Shown here in pieces: positions 48,276-57,749 of a DNA stretch of 64,000 nucleotides. This DNA is from Lactobacillus crispatus (lineage in GTDB: Bacteria > Bacillota > Bacilli > Lactobacillales > Lactobacillaceae). Under the pieces are notes generated by a model. That model had not been told where the DNA came from. It was given only the letters and a program-made list of their open reading frames with translations, and did not search any database. The position numbers and the translations under genes are program-made. Position 1 is the stretch's first letter; each line of letters starts with the position of its first letter. The stretch is from positions 620,001 to 684,000 of the forward strand of contig NZ_CP072197.1 of assembly GCF_018987235.1 (NCBI RefSeq), in the 5' to 3' direction.

Positions 48276-50915
48276 TTATACAGTAGGTCTAGTAAAAGTT
48301 TTGCTGTTAGCGCTAACAGCGGCTTTTTTCTTGCAAATTAATAAAATTGTTAAACTAATTAAGCTAACCAACATCCCCAGTAGAAGAACCCATGGTACAT
48401 AAATTAATGTAATTTGATATTTTCCTGGATTCAACTTGAAGTTTAAAAAAGCATTCATGAACAAGGTTTTATTCTTGTTAATTATTTTGCCATTATCTAA
48501 AACTAACCAGTTAATGTTATTAGGAATAGTTGACGCCAATGTCATCATCTTCTTCGTTGTGAAATGATTAGATTTGATGATCAAAGCAGATGTTTGTTTA
48601 AAGTTTGGTTGTTTTTGCTTAAAACGATGTATAATCTGCTCGAGCTTTTGTGTGTTTAAGCGCCAGAAGTGAATGCCACTAAGGTCGAGTTTATCTTTTT
48701 TTAGTTCAAAAGTAACTTGCAACCGTTGACCACGCTGGTGGCTACCTAGATTAATGAGACGGGCATTTTGATCACGTACTGCCAGATTAATATTAGCACC
48801 ATTAACTGTCATTGAAATGGCATTATCATCGATCTCACCGGGCATTTCAATGTAGTAAGAATCATCAGTCTGTGGTTTGAAATTGAAAATGATGCGTGCG
48901 ATTTGCTTATTGTTTTTACGATTATATTGTAGTTGATCGTTTTTCATACTAGTTACATTAATTAATTTTGCTTTAGGCCAATTGATCTGCTTAAACAGCT
49001 GCACTTTTGCCCCTGTAACTGCTTGAAAGAATTTGGTTTGATTACTAGTAATATCTAGAGAGTTAAAATTGATTTTTTGCGTTTTTTGTGATGTTAAAAA
49101 GAGTAGGGGCAAAGCGGCATTATTTTTCACTAGATATAGTTGGGCAAAGCGTTTTTGCAAATGATAATCGCTGGCATCAACGCGGTGGTTGGAATTGTCA
49201 TACTTCATTTGCTTACCAGACTTGATCGTTGTGATTTCATCATTGGGCAAAAGATAATATTTGATTCCAAGTAAATCATCTGTCAAAGTAGTTCCGCCAA
49301 AATTAGTGTAGGAATTACTATTGTTTAGAAATCCAAGATTGTTGATCAGGTTGAGTACTTTTTGATCAGAAATCGAATTAAAATTACTTAAACCGTAATA
49401 ACCAGCGCTAAAAGGATCATCATCAGAACGATAGAAAGTCTTTTCAGTTCGGTAAAATCCAGAATCATGTTGATTTGCGTATTGTACTGCTTGGCTGACA
49501 TTAGTGGTAAAGTTCTGATAATCGCTATTTTTTTGATAAGCTAAATTGCCTAGACATAGTACTAGGTTGACGATTAACTCAAGCTCGATAACTAAATAGA
49601 AAAATGGCGCGGCAAAACTGTGTTGATGATAAATAAAGCCAATAAACAAGATTCCGAGGGCTAGAAAAGCTCCCGTGGCAATCTGCGCATCTTCAGTTAG
49701 AAAGTCAAAATGTGAGGCATTAAATACTATATAAACAATTAAACCTAAAGAAAATAGAGTCAGAAGTCCGGTCTGCCAATAAGCTATACGTTCTTTTTGT
49801 TCTAATGCAATAACGCCTAGATTTAGCGCAAAAAAGATCAACACAAAGCTGAAACGACCAGGATACCAGACAGGGAATTGGCCTAAATGCCAGAGTAAAA
49901 CCAGTGGTGTCCAAAAAAGAGAAGCAATTAAGAAAATGAGTAAAATTCCGTTTGCTAATTTACGCTGCCAGTTAATCTTTTTGCTTAAAAAATATAAAAT
50001 TGTCAGCAACAAGAAAGGCATTGTCAGGTAAATGTTGGGCATCCCTTCCTGCATTTCATGAAAGTTATAGGCCCCTTCGGCTAACTTAGTCAGCTGTTCA
50101 ACTGGAGAAAACTGCCAGCCCAAATTCCATGAGGCAGTAGAACTAGCCTTGCCTTGCAACATTTCAACCAGAACGGGGAAGAGCATAAAGGCATCTAAAA
50201 ATGAACCAGCGATACTTTTTCTTAAATAAATCCAGTTAAGGTGTAGGCGCTCCTGCTTATTAATGAAGAAAATTTTGCTTAACAGATAAAGCAAACCAAA
50301 GGCTAATGCCATAAATCCGGTATAAAAATTAGTGAACCAAAGCAAAAAGGTAATTAAAATTAACTTATTTTTTTGGTGGGCAAGCAAGCGGTCGATGGCA
50401 TTAATCAATAAAGGAAGCAAAATCACAGAATCAAGCCACATCAGATTATAGTGATTGCCAATAACGTAGCCTGAAAGGGCATAAGCCGAACTAGCCGCTA
50501 AAGCGTAAAAGTGATTAGTGATTTTTTGCTGCCAATAGTAGTAGGAAGATAGTCCCGCCGCTCCAATTTTTAATGCGATAATAATTAAAATTGCTTGTGG
50601 CAAAAAATGTTGCGGAAATAAAAATAAGAGTAGATTGAAAGGACTGCAGAGATAATAGGCATCAGTTGCTAGCATTGAACCGCCTAAACCATTAGAAAAG
50701 GAATAGATTAAGCGCAAGGGATGGGAGAACAAATTTCGCCTGAAGAAGGCAAGAAAATCAACATATTGTTGACCTAAGTCGACAGTGAGCACTCCATTTT
50801 TGCTGTAGAAAAAGTAACTCAAGAAAATCAAAGCCGGTAGCAAAAAACTAAGCCAGAAAAAAATATTTTTACGATTAATTGCAATGTGTCGTGAGTTAAG
50901 AAATTTAAGCATCAT
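48276..50915 (-). CDS. yfhO: YfhO-family membrane protein (GT-C-like glycosyltransferase)
   Basis: 879 residues. About 12-14 N-terminal hydrophobic helices, with the YfhO pattern VDLGQQYVDFLAFFRRNLF and SFSNGLGGSMLATDAYYLCSPFNLLLFLFP (the aspartate-bearing first loop of GT-C enzymes), then a large outward domain (~residues 450-840) and a last helix with a basic tail. YfhO is linked to glycosylation of lipoteichoic acid using undecaprenyl-linked sugars. The gene is divergent from pbp2B. A second ATG three bases in is possible as start. Confidence 0.88.
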   Translation of the reverse strand: MMLKFLNSRHIAINRKNIFFWLSFLLPALIFLSYFFYSKNGVLTVDLGQQYVDFLAFFRRNLFSHPLRLIYSFSNGLGGSMLATDAYYLCSPFNLLLFLFPQHFLPQAILIIIALKIGAAGLSSYYYWQQKITNHFYALAASSAYALSGYVIGNHYNLMWLDSVILLPLLINAIDRLLAHQKNKLILITFLLWFTNFYTGFMALAFGLLYLLSKIFFINKQERLHLNWIYLRKSIAGSFLDAFMLFPVLVEMLQGKASSTASWNLGWQFSPVEQLTKLAEGAYNFHEMQEGMPNIYLTMPFLLLTILYFLSKKINWQRKLANGILLIFLIASLFWTPLVLLWHLGQFPVWYPGRFSFVLIFFALNLGVIALEQKERIAYWQTGLLTLFSLGLIVYIVFNASHFDFLTEDAQIATGAFLALGILFIGFIYHQHSFAAPFFYLVIELELIVNLVLCLGNLAYQKNSDYQNFTTNVSQAVQYANQHDSGFYRTEKTFYRSDDDPFSAGYYGLSNFNSISDQKVLNLINNLGFLNNSNSYTNFGGTTLTDDLLGIKYYLLPNDEITTIKSGKQMKYDNSNHRVDASDYHLQKRFAQLYLVKNNAALPLLFLTSQKTQKINFNSLDITSNQTKFFQAVTGAKVQLFKQINWPKAKLINVTSMKNDQLQYNRKNNKQIARIIFNFKPQTDDSYYIEMPGEIDDNAISMTVNGANINLAVRDQNARLINLGSHQRGQRLQVTFELKKDKLDLSGIHFWRLNTQKLEQIIHRFKQKQPNFKQTSALIIKSNHFTTKKMMTLASTIPNNINWLVLDNGKIINKNKTLFMNAFLNFKLNPGKYQITLIYVPWVLLLGMLVSLISLTILLICKKKAAVSANSKTFTRPTV

Positions 50916-51002
50916 TAAAAATTATATAAGCTCCCTTATGAATTGTAGAATTGATGTTTACTTTTTGTTAAAATACATCTAGTTTTAATAAAGGTGATTT
51001 AC

Positions 51003-53111
51003 GTGAATTATTTTAGAAAAAATAGTGGGACTGGCTCAAACAAGCATTCCTCAACTCCAATTAGAATGCGAATCATTCTAGGGGTAATTTTAGTCCTCTT
51101 TGCCATGTTAATTGGGCAATTGGCTTATTTGCAACTAGTTTATGGTTCACGTTTCAAGGCAGAAGTGCAAAAAACTGATTCAACTGTTGTTTTGCATCAA
51201 GTGCCACGTGGTGTCATGTATGACTCCAAAGGCCGCGTTTTAGTAGGTAATAAAGCAACCAATGCTATTACTTATACTAAGAGTGCCTCGACTACAACAG
51301 CAGATATTTACAAGATATCTAATGCCTTGAGTAATTATATCAAGATTAGCGATGAAAAGCCGACAAAGCAAATGGCAGCAGATTATTATTTAGCTAATGA
51401 AGATAATAATACTAAGATATCTAATGCTTTGCCGAAGTCAGCCAAGATTGATGCTGATGGCAATAAGAAGACTTCAGCTGAAATCTATCAAGCGGAATTG
51501 GCTTATGTTGAAAAAATGAATCCTAAACTACCCACTCGGCAAAAAACAGCGGCTTTAATCTTTAATAAGATTTCAGGGGCTTATACTTTATCCACGATTT
51601 ATATCAAGAATAAAGGCTTAACCGATCGTGAAATTGCCCAAGTAGGTGAGCACTTATCAGAGCTTCCTGGTGTGGGTATCGGAACTGACTGGCAAAGATC
51701 CTATCCAAATGGTTCATCTATTCAAAGTATCATTGGTTCGGTTTCAACTGAAAAATCTGGTTTACCAAGTGATAGCTTGCAGTACTACTTAAGAAATGGT
51801 TACTCACGTAACGACCGGGTAGGTACTTCATATCTTGAAAAAGAATATGAACCACTTTTGAAGGGAACTAAGTCGACTAACCAGGTTATTACTAAATCGA
51901 ATGGTAATATCCAGCAGACTAAGACTGTTTATAATGGTCAAGCCGGTGCCAGCTTAATGTTAACGATTGACGCTAAGTATCAAAAGCAAGTACAGGCTAC
52001 TTTGAAACGGGTTTACAGTACAGCTGTTGGTAACGGTGCAGCAAGATACTCTAATGGTGCCTATGCCGTGGCGATGAATCCTCAGACTGGTGCTTTGCTA
52101 GCTGTAGCCGGGATTAATCGAAACACGAACACTGGTAAAACGACTGATAATGCTTTAGGTGTAATTAACCAATCCTTTGTTATGGGATCAGTTGTTAAGG
52201 GGGCTACTGTTGGTGGTGGATTAATTAATAAGGTTATTACTCCCGAAAACAATACTTTGCCTGATACGGCAATTTATTTGCCAGGTTCACCAGTTAAAAA
52301 GTCAGTTTATCCAGTTGGTACTTTCAGTTCATTGGATGCTGAAACAGCGTTGGAAGTCTCCAGTAATATTTACATGATGCACTTAGCAATGAAATGGGTT
52401 AAGGCTAGTTATGTACCGAAGAGCTACATTCATATGCCAAACGATGCCTTTGACATTTTACGGCGTAATTTTGCTATGTTTGGCTTAGGTCAAAAGACAG
52501 GCGTTGACCTACCTGGTGAAGTGTCAGGAATTGAAGGTAAGTCATTTAATGACAAGGGTAATATTCTTTCCGGTTCTGTACTTGATCTAGCTTATGGTAA
52601 CTATGATGCTTATACACCAATTCAACTAGCCCAATATGTGTCAACTATTGCTAATGGTGGTAAGAGATTGCAACCTTATATTGTGCAATCAGTTGGTAAA
52701 ACTAGCAAAAATGGCAAGAAGATTTACATTAGCTACAATAAGAAGCCAAATGTCCAACAAGTAATTCCTTGGACGCTTGCGGAACTTAATGTGGTTCAAA
52801 CAGGGTTCTATCGTGTTGTTCACGGTACGAATGGTTGGGGAACTGCTCACCCATTGAAGAATGTTAAGCCATCAATTTCTGGTAAGACTGGTACTGCACA
52901 AACTTTCTACTATGATGCTGAACACCCTAATAGAAAGCACAATATCGAATTGATTAACGCAACCTTTATTGGCTATGCTCCATCGAAAAATCCAAAATTA
53001 GCAGTGGCGGTTGTTTTCCCAGGATTAGACCCTGATGGTGAAGGAACATACACATTGCAAGTTGCCAAAGCAATGGTACAAGATTATTTCAAACTTCATT
53101 CAACAAAATAA
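51003..53111 (+). CDS. Class B penicillin-binding protein (PBP2B-like transpeptidase)
   Basis: 702 residues from GTG 51003, eight bases after AAAGG; the earlier GTG at 50994 lies in that site. A short cytoplasmic start and one TM helix (IILGVILVLFAMLIGQLAYLQLVYG) precede the dimerisation domain (PRGVMYDSKGRVLVGNKATN), and the transpeptidase has SVVK (Ser396 nucleophile), SSN and the SGKTGT box (Lys628). It cross-links peptidoglycan at the septum or for elongation. It is followed by rpmG. Confidence 0.93.
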   Translation: MNYFRKNSGTGSNKHSSTPIRMRIILGVILVLFAMLIGQLAYLQLVYGSRFKAEVQKTDSTVVLHQVPRGVMYDSKGRVLVGNKATNAITYTKSASTTTADIYKISNALSNYIKISDEKPTKQMAADYYLANEDNNTKISNALPKSAKIDADGNKKTSAEIYQAELAYVEKMNPKLPTRQKTAALIFNKISGAYTLSTIYIKNKGLTDREIAQVGEHLSELPGVGIGTDWQRSYPNGSSIQSIIGSVSTEKSGLPSDSLQYYLRNGYSRNDRVGTSYLEKEYEPLLKGTKSTNQVITKSNGNIQQTKTVYNGQAGASLMLTIDAKYQKQVQATLKRVYSTAVGNGAARYSNGAYAVAMNPQTGALLAVAGINRNTNTGKTTDNALGVINQSFVMGSVVKGATVGGGLINKVITPENNTLPDTAIYLPGSPVKKSVYPVGTFSSLDAETALEVSSNIYMMHLAMKWVKASYVPKSYIHMPNDAFDILRRNFAMFGLGQKTGVDLPGEVSGIEGKSFNDKGNILSGSVLDLAYGNYDAYTPIQLAQYVSTIANGGKRLQPYIVQSVGKTSKNGKKIYISYNKKPNVQQVIPWTLAELNVVQTGFYRVVHGTNGWGTAHPLKNVKPSISGKTGTAQTFYYDAEHPNRKHNIELINATFIGYAPSKNPKLAVAVVFPGLDPDGEGTYTLQVAKAMVQDYFKLHSTK

Positions 53112-53186
53112 AGAATAATACTGGTCAAACAGCTTGAAAAATGCTATTCTAGTACAGTCAGAATAAAAGTGTAGGTGGTGAAAAAA

Positions 53187-53336
53187 ATGGCAGATAACAT
53201 CATTTTAGAATGCACCGAATGTGGCGATAGAAGTTACTTATCTAAGAAGAACAAGCGTAAGCATCCGGAACGTTTATCCTTAAAGAAGTATTGCCCAGTT
53301 GAAAGACGCGCAACACTTCACCGTGAAACTAAGTAA
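53187..53336 (+). CDS. rpmG: Ribosomal protein bL33 (Cys-motif form)
   Basis: 49 residues beginning [19 protein letters not shown]; too short for many ORF screens. The CxxC near the start (CTEC) with the later single Cys before a Pro ([15 protein letters not shown]) shows a zinc-type L33, though the second CxxC is reduced to one Cys. It is a large-subunit ribosomal protein. GTAGGTGGTG precedes the ATG, and a terminator follows. Confidence 0.93.
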   Translation: MADNIILECTECGDRSYLSKKNKRKHPERLSLKKYCPVERRATLHRETK

Positions 53337-53344
53337 TAAACCAA

Positions 53345-53373
53345 GATAGCAGGCTACGTGCCTGCTATTTTTT
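53345..53373 (+). terminator. rpmG terminator
   Basis: ATAGCAGGC and GCCTGCTAT around a TACGT loop, followed by TTTTTT. Confidence 0.85.
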
Positions 53374-53390
53374 GTTTTTTGGACAAAAAG

Positions 53391-53954
53391 ATGGAAAAAT
53401 CAGAATTAAGAAAAGAACAAATCAGTAAATTAAAAGAATTTGCCAATACTAAAGAAAAAAGAGCAGAAGATGCGATTTTATTAGAGAAATTAATGTCGAC
53501 AGATCTAATTAGAAGAAGTCAGACGATTGGGGTAACTGCTTCTTTACCACTAGAAGTAGATACTTCTGAATTAATTGCTCGTTTGTGGGATAAAGGAAAA
53601 GAAGTTTATCTGGCAAAGGCACGAAGCGATCAAAATCATACTTTAGACTTTTTACGCTATACGTATATGAGCAAATTGGTAAAATCTAAATTCGGTGTGG
53701 AAGAAGTTGCCGATGAAGATGCGAAAATCAATAATGATTTGGATTTAGTCATTGTGCCAGGTTTAGCCTTTGCCTTAGATTCGCATATTCGACTTGGCTT
53801 TGGTGGAGGTTATTATGATCGCTTTTTGGCTAAGCATGATCCTAAAACTGTTGCTTTAGCCAATAGCAAAATGACGTTCGATACTAGCATTTGGCCTATC
53901 GAAAAAACCGATATTCCGGTTCAAACAATTGTTACTCCTGATAAAATTTATTAA
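53391..53954 (+). CDS. 5-formyltetrahydrofolate cyclo-ligase family protein
   Basis: 187 residues from ATG 53391. The signature LVIVPGLAFALDSHIRLGFGGGYYDRFLAKH (the ATP and folate binding region) is clear, with the basic N-terminus KSELRKEQISKLKEF. It converts 5-formyl-THF plus ATP to 5,10-methenyl-THF. It begins the gene line to rhomboid and yqgQ, common in Firmicutes. Confidence 0.92.
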   Translation: MEKSELRKEQISKLKEFANTKEKRAEDAILLEKLMSTDLIRRSQTIGVTASLPLEVDTSELIARLWDKGKEVYLAKARSDQNHTLDFLRYTYMSKLVKSKFGVEEVADEDAKINNDLDLVIVPGLAFALDSHIRLGFGGGYYDRFLAKHDPKTVALANSKMTFDTSIWPIEKTDIPVQTIVTPDKIY

Positions 53955-53987
53955 AATAGTCACAATGACGAAGATAAGGGGGATTAA

Positions 53988-54674
53988 ATGAATACTCAAC
54001 GAAAAATTAACCTCTCACAATCATTTGTGACTTTAGGAATTTTAGTAGTTTTATTAATAGTCTTTTTAGTTGAAGTGTTTTTAGGTGGCTCAGAGAATAC
54101 CAATGTCTTGATGAAAATGGGAGCCATGAATAATTTTGCCCTGGTGGCTGGACACCAATGGTGGCGCCTATTTATGGCCCAGTTTTTGCATATTGGCATC
54201 ATGCATTTGGTTTCTAATGCCATTATTATTTACTACATGGGGCAGTATATGGAGCCCTTAATGGGACATGTGCGCTTTTTAGTGACTTATCTTTTAGCTG
54301 GGGTCGGCGGCAATCTAATGAGCTTGGCTTTCAGTGCTGATCGCGGCTTAAGTGCTGGTGCCTCAACAGCTTTATTTGGTTTGTTTGGGGCAATGACTGC
54401 CATTGGCTTGCGCAATTTGCATAATCCAATGATTGCTTTTTTAGGTCGACAAGCCTTTGTCTTAGCTTTGATTAACTTAGCGCTTGATATTTTTGTGCCT
54501 GGAATTGATATCTGGGGTCATATTGGTGGCTTAATTGCTGGCTTCTTATTAGCGATTATCTTGGGCGATCGTGTAATGAAGACCTACAATCCTAAGTGGC
54601 GCGTATTGGCTGCTGCAGTGTTAGTCGTATATGTTGTTTGGACGGTTAGAACAGGAATGATAATTAATTTCTAA
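53988..54674 (+). CDS. Rhomboid-family intramembrane serine protease
   Basis: 228 residues with about six hydrophobic helices. The catalytic Ser is S126 in GASTALFG (G-x-S-x motif) and His is H178 in WGHIGGLIAG. The conserved first-loop WR (GHQWWRLFMAQFLHIGIMHLVSN) with His/Asn is also present. It cleaves single-pass membrane proteins in the bilayer. It ends sharing bases with yqgQ. Confidence 0.93.
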   Translation: MNTQRKINLSQSFVTLGILVVLLIVFLVEVFLGGSENTNVLMKMGAMNNFALVAGHQWWRLFMAQFLHIGIMHLVSNAIIIYYMGQYMEPLMGHVRFLVTYLLAGVGGNLMSLAFSADRGLSAGASTALFGLFGAMTAIGLRNLHNPMIAFLGRQAFVLALINLALDIFVPGIDIWGHIGGLIAGFLLAIILGDRVMKTYNPKWRVLAAAVLVVYVVWTVRTGMIINF

Positions 54675-54913
54675 TGAAAACTCTCTACGATGTACAACAA
54701 TTATTAGAAAAATACGGAATTTTGGTTCATGTTGGCAAAAGAATTTGGGATATTGAATTAATGGCTTTAGAGCTCGACAATATCAATCGTGCCGGTCTGA
54801 TTGACCAACATGATTATTTGATTGCCAAGATGATTTTAAGTCGAGAACATCGAATTGAAGTCAAAAATGAACAAAAAAAGGCGCTCAAAGATCCGAAAAA
54901 TGATAGCCAGTAA
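54674..54913 (+). CDS. yqgQ: YqgQ-family (DUF910) protein
   Basis: 79 residues: MKTLYDVQQLLEKYGILVHVGKRIWDIELMALELDNI, a three-helix fold with a basic C-terminal tail (KNEQKKALKDPKN). Small nucleic-acid-binding-like protein of unknown role, typically beside a rhomboid gene. The start overlaps the rhomboid stop by one base. Confidence 0.9.
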   Translation: MKTLYDVQQLLEKYGILVHVGKRIWDIELMALELDNINRAGLIDQHDYLIAKMILSREHRIEVKNEQKKALKDPKNDSQ

Positions 54914-54971
54914 ATTAGTTTAGCGGTATCATAATAGATGTAAGTTTTTTATGAAAGGGCAGATTTAGTTT

Positions 54972-55373
54972 ATGTCGAGTTTTTTAATTGTCTTAGATTT
55001 AGTTTTATTAGTCATTATTTTAGTCATGGTTGGTATCTGGGCTTGGAATAAAATTCAAGCTAAATCAATCGGTGGCGAATTGACTAATGAAGAATTTAAA
55101 GAAGGCATGCGTAAGGCACAAATTATTGATCTGCGTGAAAAAGAACCGTTTAAACGCAAGCATATTGATGGCGCTCGCAACTTGCCATATACCATGCTTA
55201 AGTATCAATATACTGAGCTTAGAAGCGACTTGCCAGTTTATCTTTACTCAGATTCAAAGACCATTACTTTGAGAGCTGCCCGTTTTTTAAAGAAAAAGGG
55301 TTTTGTTTCTATCCATTGGCTTAAAGATGGCTTTGAAGCTTGGGATGGTCGAACTAAGAAGTCAAAATATTAA
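54972..55373 (+). CDS. Rhodanese-like domain protein (YqhL type), active-site Cys missing
   Basis: 133 residues. An N-terminal TM helix (FLIVLDLVLLVIILVMVGIWAW) is followed by a rhodanese fold (QIIDLREKEPFKRKHIDGARNLPY...GFVSIHWLKDGFEAW). The catalytic loop normally reads LYC.. but here it is LYSDSKTIT, with Ser in place of the sulfur-accepting Cys. So it is probably not a sulfurtransferase. It may be a binding or regulatory form. It is conserved in position ahead of miaA in lactobacilli. Confidence 0.85.
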   Translation: MSSFLIVLDLVLLVIILVMVGIWAWNKIQAKSIGGELTNEEFKEGMRKAQIIDLREKEPFKRKHIDGARNLPYTMLKYQYTELRSDLPVYLYSDSKTITLRAARFLKKKGFVSIHWLKDGFEAWDGRTKKSKY

Positions 55374-55379
55374 ATGAAA

Positions 55380-55424
55380 AGAAGACGCATTTGGAGGGGG
55401 TAACTCTAATGCGCTCTTTTTTTG
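55380..55424 (+). terminator. Probable terminator before miaA
   Basis: GACGCATT pairs with AATGCGCT, followed by TTTTTTT. The GAGGGGGTAAC in its loop resembles a ribosome binding site. miaA's own site and ATG lie 20-30 bases on. Confidence 0.55.
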
Positions 55425-55450
55425 TATCAAAATTAAGAAAGGTGATGGTG

Positions 55451-56371
55451 ATGAAAAAGGTACTAGCGATTGTAGGACCAACAGCTATCGGTAAGACAAA
55501 CTTGGCGATTGATTTAGCTAAAAGGTTGAACGGCGAGATTATTTCTGGCGATTCCATGCAAGTTTACCAAGAAGTGGCAGTGGGAACTGCAAAGGCGACT
55601 GCAGAAGAACAAGCGCAAGTGAAACACTACTTAGTTGATACGCAATCCGTTTTTGACGAGTATTCAGTTAAAGATTTTGTGGATCAAGCAACAAAAGCGA
55701 TTGAAGAGATTAGCCAAAAAGGTAAGTTACCAATTATTGCAGGCGGGACAGGTTTTTATGTTAATGCTTTATTGAATAAGATGCAGCTAGGCGAGAAAAC
55801 TCCAGAAGAGCGTAGCGTTTCGCAAAAGTGGGAAAACTACCTCAAGGAAAAAGGCGCAGAAAAATTGTGGCAGGTCTTGAATGAGCAAGATCCTAAGGCG
55901 GCAGAAAAAATACCAGTAGCCAATAGTCGCAGAACTATGCGAGCATTGACTGTGATTGAGCGTACAGGCAAAAAGTTTTCAGAGCAACAAAAGCAGATCG
56001 AGCCGCGTTATGATTACTTGATTATTGGCTTGAATTCTGACCGTCAAGAGATATATCGCAGGATTAATTTGCGTGTTGATAAGATGATGGAGCAAGGGAT
56101 GCTCGATGAAGCAAAATTTATTTATCAAAATCGAGCACGAGAGTATCAGGTCTTGCAAGCAATTGCGTATAAGGAATTTTTCCCTTATTTTGAAGGGCAA
56201 GAGACGCTAGAGCATTGCATTGAAGATTTAAAGACAGCTTCGCGCCGATATGCTAAACGTCAATTGACTTATTTTAGAAATAAATTACCAGTAGTTTGGT
56301 TTGATCCGTTAGATGATCCGGGTTGCGAACAAAAGATATTGAAGAAAGTCAAGGAATGGAAAAATGAATAA
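55451..56371 (+). CDS. miaA: tRNA dimethylallyltransferase
   Basis: 306 residues from ATG 55451; AAAGGTGATGG precedes it, and the longer frame from 55391 runs through the terminator. P-loop VGPTAIGKTNLAIDL, SGDSMQVYQEVAVGTAK and the substrate region VKHYLVDTQSVFDEYSV are typical; the C-terminal QLTYFRNKL is also conserved. It adds an isopentenyl group to A37 of tRNAs reading U-starting codons. Overlaps the next gene by 8 bases. Confidence 0.95.
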   Translation: MKKVLAIVGPTAIGKTNLAIDLAKRLNGEIISGDSMQVYQEVAVGTAKATAEEQAQVKHYLVDTQSVFDEYSVKDFVDQATKAIEEISQKGKLPIIAGGTGFYVNALLNKMQLGEKTPEERSVSQKWENYLKEKGAEKLWQVLNEQDPKAAEKIPVANSRRTMRALTVIERTGKKFSEQQKQIEPRYDYLIIGLNSDRQEIYRRINLRVDKMMEQGMLDEAKFIYQNRAREYQVLQAIAYKEFFPYFEGQETLEHCIEDLKTASRRYAKRQLTYFRNKLPVVWFDPLDDPGCEQKILKKVKEWKNE

Positions 56372-57614
56372 TTTGCCAGAAAAATTACAAAAAATTGTTA
56401 AAGAAGTTGATCAACAGATCGCACCTAAACTGGTTGAGATTGAAGATCAAATTGTCTATAATACGGCTAAAGTTTTGGCGGCTTACCAAGCTAATGATGT
56501 CGCTGAAGCCGATTTAAATGGGGCTAATGGCTATGGCGACGATGATATGGGAAGAGATAAGCTAGATAAGATCTATGCTCAAGTTTTTCAAACTGAAGAT
56601 GCGGTAGTTCGGCCTCAATTTGTTTCAGGTACGCACACCTTGTTTGTAGCTCTAGCAGGCAATTTGAAATACGGCGATACGCTAACTTATTTAACTGGAC
56701 AGCCTTACGATACTTTGCAAAAAGTGATTGGCTTGACTGATGATAAGCGTGGTACTTTAGTCGAGCGCGGCGTGCATTTTTCATATGTGCCGTTAACCGA
56801 TGATGGGTTAGTTGATTATGACGAGGCTGAAAAGGTTCTTAAACGTGATCAGCCTAAGATCGTTGCCATTCAACGTTCACGTGGCTACTCCACCAGAAAG
56901 ACCTTTACAGTTGATCAGATTAAGGACATGATTGCCTTTGTTAAACGGGTCAGCCCTAAGAGTATTGTCTTTATTGACAATTGTTATGGCGAATTTTCGG
57001 AAAAACATGAGCCAACTGAGTATGGTGCTGACTTAATGGCAGGATCGCTGATTAAGAATGCTGGTGGTGGTCTAGCTAAGACCGGTGGTTATATTGTTGG
57101 TAAAAAGGATCTGGTTGAAAATGCAAAACTTGCATTGACTGCTCCAGGCTGCACCGATGAGGGCGCCACTATTGGCAATTTGCATGACTTTTATGAAGGC
57201 TTTTTCTTGGCTCCTAATGTTACCGGTATGGCTGAAAAGGGAATGATTTTTGCGGCTGCTTTGTTTGCCAAAATGGGCTTGAATGTTACCCCAGCTTGGG
57301 ATGAGAAGCGAAGCGATATTATTGAGACAATTATTTTTGGTGATCCTGATAAGATGGTTAAATTTGTGCAAGAAGTACAGAAAAACTCACCGATTGATTC
57401 CTTTGTAACGCCTGAAGCTGTGCATATGGAGGGCTACGAAGATAAGATTATTATGGCTGCTGGTAATTTTGTTTCGGGTTCAACTATTGAATTTTCAGCG
57501 GATGGTCCAATTAGACCACCTTATGCGGTTTATATGCAGGGTGGCTTGACTTATGCGCATGACAAAGTAGCTATTATTAACGCGGTTCGTGATACATTTT
57601 TTAACAAAAAATAA
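56364..57614 (+). CDS. YnbB-type PLP-dependent enzyme (aluminium-resistance/Met gamma-lyase-like family)
   Basis: 416 residues of the cystathionine-beta-lyase-related family. The usual N-terminus YNTAKVLAAYQANDVAEADLNGANGYGDDDMGRDKLD, with FVSGTHTLFVALAG, and the Schiff-base Lys in MAGSLIKNAGGGLAKTGGYI. Often labelled aluminium resistance; the real reaction is not known. It lies between miaA and glnA, the normal miaA-ynbB-glnR-glnA order with glnR missing. Confidence 0.88.
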   Translation: MNNLPEKLQKIVKEVDQQIAPKLVEIEDQIVYNTAKVLAAYQANDVAEADLNGANGYGDDDMGRDKLDKIYAQVFQTEDAVVRPQFVSGTHTLFVALAGNLKYGDTLTYLTGQPYDTLQKVIGLTDDKRGTLVERGVHFSYVPLTDDGLVDYDEAEKVLKRDQPKIVAIQRSRGYSTRKTFTVDQIKDMIAFVKRVSPKSIVFIDNCYGEFSEKHEPTEYGADLMAGSLIKNAGGGLAKTGGYIVGKKDLVENAKLALTAPGCTDEGATIGNLHDFYEGFFLAPNVTGMAEKGMIFAAALFAKMGLNVTPAWDEKRSDIIETIIFGDPDKMVKFVQEVQKNSPIDSFVTPEAVHMEGYEDKIIMAAGNFVSGSTIEFSADGPIRPPYAVYMQGGLTYAHDKVAIINAVRDTFFNKK

Positions 57615-57749
57615 AATTTAAAAATAATCACTAGACCAATTTGACTTTTTAAAATTGGTCTGCTATTGTATTAAACAGTTCTAGGAGATAAGAATAAATC
57701 ATAGGACCATACCAATTTAATATTTTTTGTTTTTATAGGTGAATTAACT
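57615..57749 (+). other. Intergenic region before glnA with a hairpin
   Basis: AGACCAATTT (57633-57642) and AAATTGGTCT (57652-57661) form a hairpin, but no T run follows, so a terminator is uncertain. A possible TTGTAT lies at 57665. No GlnR-type inverted repeat (TGTNA-N7-TNACA) was evident by eye. Confidence 0.45.
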
